From: Anaerolineae bacterium
GTDB taxonomy: Bacteria; Chloroflexota; Anaerolineae; B4-G1; DUEL01
NCBI GenBank assembly: GCA_029932895.1
Contig: JAOZPF010000018.1
Location: 1 to 18,474 of the forward strand
Direction: 5' to 3'
DNA: 18,474 nt
A model generated the notes under the pieces. It was not told the DNA's origin. It saw only the letters and a list, made by a program, of their open reading frames with translations, and made no database searches. A program made the translations under genes and the position numbers. This document shows positions 14,494 to 18,474 of this stretch, in pieces; the stretch's first letter is position 1; each line of letters begins with the position of its first letter.

Positions 14494-16680
14494 CTACTCT
14501 CCCCTCACCCGCACCGGCCCCAGCAGCACCCGCTCATCCAGCGGGCGTCCGTCGGGGGCGACGACGGGCAGCCGTCCGCTCCCCTCATAGAACAACCCCA
14601 CTTGCACCGGGTAGCTTCCCGGCGGCGTCTCCGGGAGGGTGGTGATCCGCCGTACGTCCTGGACCACCTCGCCGGGCGCCCAACCTGGCCCGGCCCCGTC
14701 CTTGCTCCCCCAGACCTGATAGGCCGGGTCGATGAGCTGGGCAAAGACCTGGTAATCCCGCTCCGGCTGGCGCAGGACTTCCCAGTAGAGGGTCAGCGTG
14801 AAGGTCTCTCCGGCGACAATGGAGCGGGGGGCGATCTCGTACCCCACCAGCGCGATCTCGGCGCCAAAATCGGCGTGGAGGTTGTTGGGCCAGGGGCCGA
14901 GCTGCGCCGCAACTTCCACTGTGCCCACCTCGACTCCATCCCCCACCACCTCCCCGGTGCTATCCACGACTGGGAGCCGGCCCGCTCCTGGCTCGTACAA
15001 TCCCACGCGCACGGTGATGTGGTCGGGCGCGTACGTTGTCGCGGGCAGATCGACCTGGTAGATGTCGACAAAGGGGACGCCGGGCCGCCAGGCCGTGGTC
15101 GGTGCTCGCCCCAGGCCGGGCCAGGTATCTCGTTGCGCCACCAGCACGCCGGCCTCGTCGACCAGGTGGACATAGACGATGTAGGGGCTCTCGCTCTGGC
15201 GCAGCGGTTCCCAGGTGACGGTGACAAAGAGCTGCTCGCCGGGGTGGGCCGTGGCGGGAGACACCCCAGCGCTGAGCATCCGCGCCACGTCCCCCAACCG
15301 CGCGTCGCGGGGCTGACCGGGCAGGGGGCTGGTGGGTCGCTGTGGATAGCTCACCGCCGGACGCAGGAAACCAAAGAGCGCCACTAGGGCCAGCCCGCCC
15401 ATCGCCGCCGCCACTGCCACAGCGGTCCACACCGGCCGGCGCGTCCATCGCTCCAGCCCGCCCACCAGGAGCACGGCAAAGGCCGGAAAAGCGGGAAAGA
15501 GAAAGCGCCCCATCGGCCCGGCTGGCTGGATGAGGATATAGTACGAGACCACGGCGACAAAGCCCAGCACAGTGACGGCGAGAAGCGGGAGGGCACGACC
15601 GTCAAGCCGGCTCCGGCGGGGGAGCAGGTACCCCAGCAGGCTCAGAGCGCAAAAGGCCAGCAGGCCGTCATAAATAGTTCGGGGCAGGGGGATCTGCCCA
15701 TAGCCGAAACGCCCCCAGAGGCTCGTCCACAGGTAAGGCAGTCCCTGCCACAGCGCCCACCAGTTGGAGCCAGCCGCGCGCCCGCCCCAGAGTTCGTTGA
15801 CCTTGTTCAGCCCGCTGGGGTCGCCGTAGAGAAGCCAATTGCGCGCGAACCACCAGCCCGCCAGCAGCGCCGCCAGCGCCAGCACCACTGCCATCCCGCC
15901 CACCCACCGCTGGACAGAGCGGCGGCCCGTGCGCCAGGTCGCGCTGGCGAGCGCCAGCGCGATCACGCCACCCATCACCACCAGATGGAACTTGGTCAGG
16001 AGGGCCAGGCCGTAGGCCGTGCCCAGTGCGATCAGCCGTTTCCGGCTCAACCCCTGCTGCGCCACCACGACGGAGAGCAACAGGACTCCCGTCCCCGCCC
16101 CGGCGGCAGCGATGTCGTTGTTCATCGCCGCGCTGAGGTAGACGAACTGCGGCGTGAAAGCGACCAGGGCCGCCGCCGCCCATGCCAGGGCCGGCCGCTC
16201 CTGCCACACGCGCCGCCCCAGGCGGTAGGTCAGATAGATCGTCAGCGCGCCCAGGAGGATGTTTACCCAGCGGCCCACCATCGCCGCTAGATACCCCTCG
16301 CGGAACGGGAACCGCTCCGCCTCGCTGTGCAGGTACTGGAGCTTGTTATCTACCCCCACCTCCCAACTGCGGTAGCCCCAGAAGGGATTGGTCGGCTGCT
16401 GAAATGCGGGGGTATGGGAGCAAGGGACCCACGCGCTGAACAAACCGCTGAGGGCGTAATAGAGCGGGGGGTGGTGGCTCTGGGAGCGGACCGTCTCCTC
16501 GCCCTGCACCGGCAGCCGGTGTTCGACGACCAGGTGGCGGATGTAGCGGTAATGGCGGATCTCGTCGGTCGGTTCAAAGAGCGGGTCCATCACGCTGACG
16601 ACGGTCGCCAGTGCCAGAAATGCGGTCAGCAGGAGCAGGAGGGGGGATACCCTCCGCAGGTTTTCCATCGCCCGGCTCAT
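14494..16680 (-). CDS. GT39-like membrane glycosyltransferase with two C-terminal beta-sandwich modules
   Basis: 728 residues. ATG 16680 overlaps the previous stop (ATGA) and has GGAGG (16688-16692) seven bases upstream. Helix 1 is followed by DPLFEPTDEIRHYRYIRHL (Asp39-Glu40) and SQSHHPPLYYAL (66-77), matching GT39 loop motifs; TPQFVYLSAAMNNDIAA (about 177-193) is the next conserved loop. About ten helices end near residue 445. Two tandem modules of about 130 residues follow (462-598 and 599-728), each with a LxVTxxWEPLRQ..YxVxxHLxD strand set, a W.PG...D turn, and a PPGxYxVxVGLYExGxGRLPV strand. They resemble each other and the module ending the next gene upstream. They probably sit outside the membrane and bind or position a glycan; this is inference. 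No frame problem is seen. Confidence 0.85.
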   Translation of the reverse strand: MSRAMENLRRVSPLLLLLTAFLALATVVSVMDPLFEPTDEIRHYRYIRHLVVEHRLPVQGEETVRSQSHHPPLYYALSGLFSAWVPCSHTPAFQQPTNPFWGYRSWEVGVDNKLQYLHSEAERFPFREGYLAAMVGRWVNILLGALTIYLTYRLGRRVWQERPALAWAAAALVAFTPQFVYLSAAMNNDIAAAGAGTGVLLLSVVVAQQGLSRKRLIALGTAYGLALLTKFHLVVMGGVIALALASATWRTGRRSVQRWVGGMAVVLALAALLAGWWFARNWLLYGDPSGLNKVNELWGGRAAGSNWWALWQGLPYLWTSLWGRFGYGQIPLPRTIYDGLLAFCALSLLGYLLPRRSRLDGRALPLLAVTVLGFVAVVSYYILIQPAGPMGRFLFPAFPAFAVLLVGGLERWTRRPVWTAVAVAAAMGGLALVALFGFLRPAVSYPQRPTSPLPGQPRDARLGDVARMLSAGVSPATAHPGEQLFVTVTWEPLRQSESPYIVYVHLVDEAGVLVAQRDTWPGLGRAPTTAWRPGVPFVDIYQVDLPATTYAPDHITVRVGLYEPGAGRLPVVDSTGEVVGDGVEVGTVEVAAQLGPWPNNLHADFGAEIALVGYEIAPRSIVAGETFTLTLYWEVLRQPERDYQVFAQLIDPAYQVWGSKDGAGPGWAPGEVVQDVRRITTLPETPPGSYPVQVGLFYEGSGRLPVVAPDGRPLDERVLLGPVRVRGE

Positions 16681-18474
16681 TCCGTCACCTCCACGACGGT
16701 CAGCGCCAGGTGGTCCGCCCCGTCCACCTCCAGCCGAACGCCGCTGGTTGCGTCATAGACCCCCACCTGGAGCTGGTACGGGCCGGGAGGCAGGTCGGAC
16801 GGGAGTTGGACGGTGTGGCGCTGGACGACCAAGTCGCCGTTGGCCCAGCCGTGCGGTGGGCTGCCCAGCCCGTCGTGCTGGGCGACGAGCGCACCCGAGG
16901 GCGTGGTCAGGTGCAGGAACAGCTTGAGCGGTGCTGGCGGCGGCTCCTCGACACGCCAATAGGTCAGCAGGACGAGGTTGCCGCCGGGAGTGGCAGCCTG
17001 CTCCACCCACTCGTAGCCCAGGAACGTCAATTGCCCGCCAAAAGAGATGGGGGTGGACTCTAGCCCTGTCAGGTAGTGGCGCAGGTCCTCGTCAGCGGGG
17101 AGATGGTAGGCGACAAAGGCGGGTGTCTCTTCCTCTATCACTGCTCCCCATCCCAGCAGCCGCTCGCGGAGGGCAGCATCAAAGGGGACGATGCGCGGCA
17201 CGAATAGAGTAGCGCCGTTGTCGGCGGGCAGGAGCAGGCTCTCGCGAGTATCGCACAAGCGGACGGTGGATACATCCCGCCGTGCAGCCAGTTCCAGCGT
17301 GGGGCTATCCATCGAGTGGACCGAGAGGCCGGCGACGGTCAACGGCATATCTGGGTCCAGATCGTCGAGCCGGTGGGCCACAGCGACCAGGTCGGATTGG
17401 TAAAAGAAGCGGGTCACGTCGTTCTGGGGCCAGCGGAGGAAATAGTCGCGCCCGCTCGTCAGGCCCACGATGACGAGGGGTAGCAGCAGCAATGCCCAGC
17501 GGCTGGCAGCCGCGACCCGGGTCCGTGCGCGCAGGCGATCCCACGCCTCGGTGACGGCGAGGGATGGCAGAGTGAATACGGTGACCAGGGCCATAATGTC
17601 GCGAACCGAGCTGGGGGCCACCGCGCTGAGGACGCTGGGCACGAGCGCGCCCGCCAGCCAGATGAGCAGAAAGCCGTAGCGTGGGTCCCGCCAGCGCCAG
17701 AGGGCGATGAGCAACCCGGCGTAGAAAAGCAGCGCGCTGAGCGGGTCGGCAAAGACCGGCCGGCCGGGGATGTTCTGATGCGCCCAGGGGTCGCCGCTGA
17801 AGGTAAAGGACTTGAGGTTGGCGACCAGGTTCTGAGCGGCCAGCGACGGGTCACCAGCGAGCAGACGGTCCAGCGGCTCTCGCACCTCGGCGACGCGGTA
17901 CTCGGCCCCTGGGTGCGTCGCCAACCAGACCAGGAGCGGAGCCGCGACGACTGCGGTCACGAGAGCCAGGACCAGCAACCCATGCCAGTCCACGGGGCCG
18001 CGCCGGCGGACGAGGGCGCGATAGAGGAGGAAAACGACCAGTATGGCGGGGAGGACCCGCGCTGCCATATAGGTGTAGAGGGACAAGGCTAGGAAAAGCC
18101 CTGCCAGCGCCCAGTCGCGCGTCCGAGCTGGCTTGCGGACCACACCGGGGCGGCCGGTACCGGTGGCCCGCAGGAGGAAGAATGCCGCGAGCGCGGCGAT
18201 GAACGGGAGTGCGATCACCCGCAGGCCGACACGGGCGTAGAGGAGAGGCCAAAACGAGAGTGCCAGCCACGCTCCGCTCAACAGTCCGGTGAGCACGCCA
18301 AAGAGGCGGCGGACGAGAACGTAGGTGACCGCCAGGCCCAGCAGTCCCAGGGCGGCGGAAGGGTAGCGCAGCCCCAACCAGTTTTCCCCAAAGAGGGCAA
18401 TGGTTCCGGCCTGGACGTACTGGTAGAGCGGCTCGTGACCGTAGGCGGCGGTGAAATAGAGCGCATGGTGCCCC
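16677..18474 (-). CDS. GT39-like membrane glycosyltransferase with one C-terminal beta-sandwich module (5' truncated)
   Basis: The frame is open to the right edge, so the start is missing; the TTG at 18377 is an internal leucine. About 598 residues are visible. The first visible part reads HHALYFTAAYGHEPLYQY, with HEPLYQ as the second-loop motif of GT39, then FGENWLGLRYPSAALGLLG and WPLLYARVGLRVIALPF, both standard for the family. About ten helices follow, then a periplasm- or exterior-type soluble region. The last 120 residues are a beta-sandwich module (LGYEWVEQAATPGGNLVLL, LFLHLTTPSGALVAQHD, LPPGPYQLQVGVYDATSGVRL) like the two in the downstream gene. The missing N-terminus should carry the catalytic Asp loop. 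Stop overlaps the next ATG by four bases. Earliest visible gene of the minus-strand operon. Confidence 0.85.
   Translation of the reverse strand, partial: GHHALYFTAAYGHEPLYQYVQAGTIALFGENWLGLRYPSAALGLLGLAVTYVLVRRLFGVLTGLLSGAWLALSFWPLLYARVGLRVIALPFIAALAAFFLLRATGTGRPGVVRKPARTRDWALAGLFLALSLYTYMAARVLPAILVVFLLYRALVRRRGPVDWHGLLVLALVTAVVAAPLLVWLATHPGAEYRVAEVREPLDRLLAGDPSLAAQNLVANLKSFTFSGDPWAHQNIPGRPVFADPLSALLFYAGLLIALWRWRDPRYGFLLIWLAGALVPSVLSAVAPSSVRDIMALVTVFTLPSLAVTEAWDRLRARTRVAAASRWALLLLPLVIVGLTSGRDYFLRWPQNDVTRFFYQSDLVAVAHRLDDLDPDMPLTVAGLSVHSMDSPTLELAARRDVSTVRLCDTRESLLLPADNGATLFVPRIVPFDAALRERLLGWGAVIEEETPAFVAYHLPADEDLRHYLTGLESTPISFGGQLTFLGYEWVEQAATPGGNLVLLTYWRVEEPPPAPLKLFLHLTTPSGALVAQHDGLGSPPHGWANGDLVVQRHTVQLPSDLPPGPYQLQVGVYDATSGVRLEVDGADHLALTVVEVTE

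Noticed and set aside
14260..15387. Plus-strand frame spanning the junction of the flippase-like and GT39 genes
   Set aside because: No recognisable domain; both minus-strand genes beneath it have clear family motifs.
16677..18377. TTG at 18377 as the start of the right-edge glycosyltransferase
   Set aside because: The frame continues to the window edge and encodes the conserved YGHEPLYQY loop upstream, so the TTG is an internal Leu codon.

Overview
The window reads as a GC-rich bacterial chromosome, most likely Chloroflexota (Anaerolineae, Chloroflexia or a related class). This is inferred from content: a beta-helix/DUF11 surface protein ending in YLPVVLRSY, stacks of large GT-C-type membrane glycosyltransferases, a YfhO protein, and glycosyltransferases with C-terminal beta-sandwich modules. 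No rRNA, tRNA, CRISPR array, transposase or phage gene was seen.

Layout. Positions 1-2006 (+) hold the 3' part of a secreted beta-helix/DUF11 protein. Positions 2007-2369 are non-coding and crowded with palindromes, including a good intrinsic terminator. Positions 2370-9955 (+) are a tight run of five multi-pass membrane genes: a GT87 family protein, a GT39-like protein, an unassigned GT-C-like protein, a second GT39-like protein, and a GT-C-like protein with an LDDAW motif. All five start with GTG, and each overlaps the stop of the gene before by 1 or 4 bases. After a palindromic gap with a recognisable sigma-70-type promoter comes a FemAB/FemX-like GNAT-fold protein (10200-11270, +). Its 3' end overlaps by 15 bases the end of a convergent minus-strand operon, which reads from the right edge: truncated GT39 with one beta-sandwich module, GT39 with two such modules, flippase-like LPG_synthase_TM protein, YfhO protein.

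Function. Nearly every gene encodes a polytopic membrane protein of the kind that takes sugars from polyprenyl-phosphate donors and adds them to glycans, lipids or proteins outside the membrane. With a flippase-like protein and a FemAB-like transferase, the window looks like an assembly island for an extracytoplasmic glycan or glycolipid. Substrates cannot be read from sequence, and no cytoplasmic GT-A/GT-B enzyme or polyprenyl-phosphate-sugar synthase lies in the window.

The most unusual structure is a short-repeat family inside two of the glycosyltransferase genes: ten exact-length heptamers (CCATTGT type, 4065-4134) in one, and thirteen exact-length 15-mers (two heptamers plus one base, 7386-7580) in the other. 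Both tracts are translated in frame, end in nearly the same three heptamers, encode the same peptide HWSLFIV, and run straight into a transmembrane helix.
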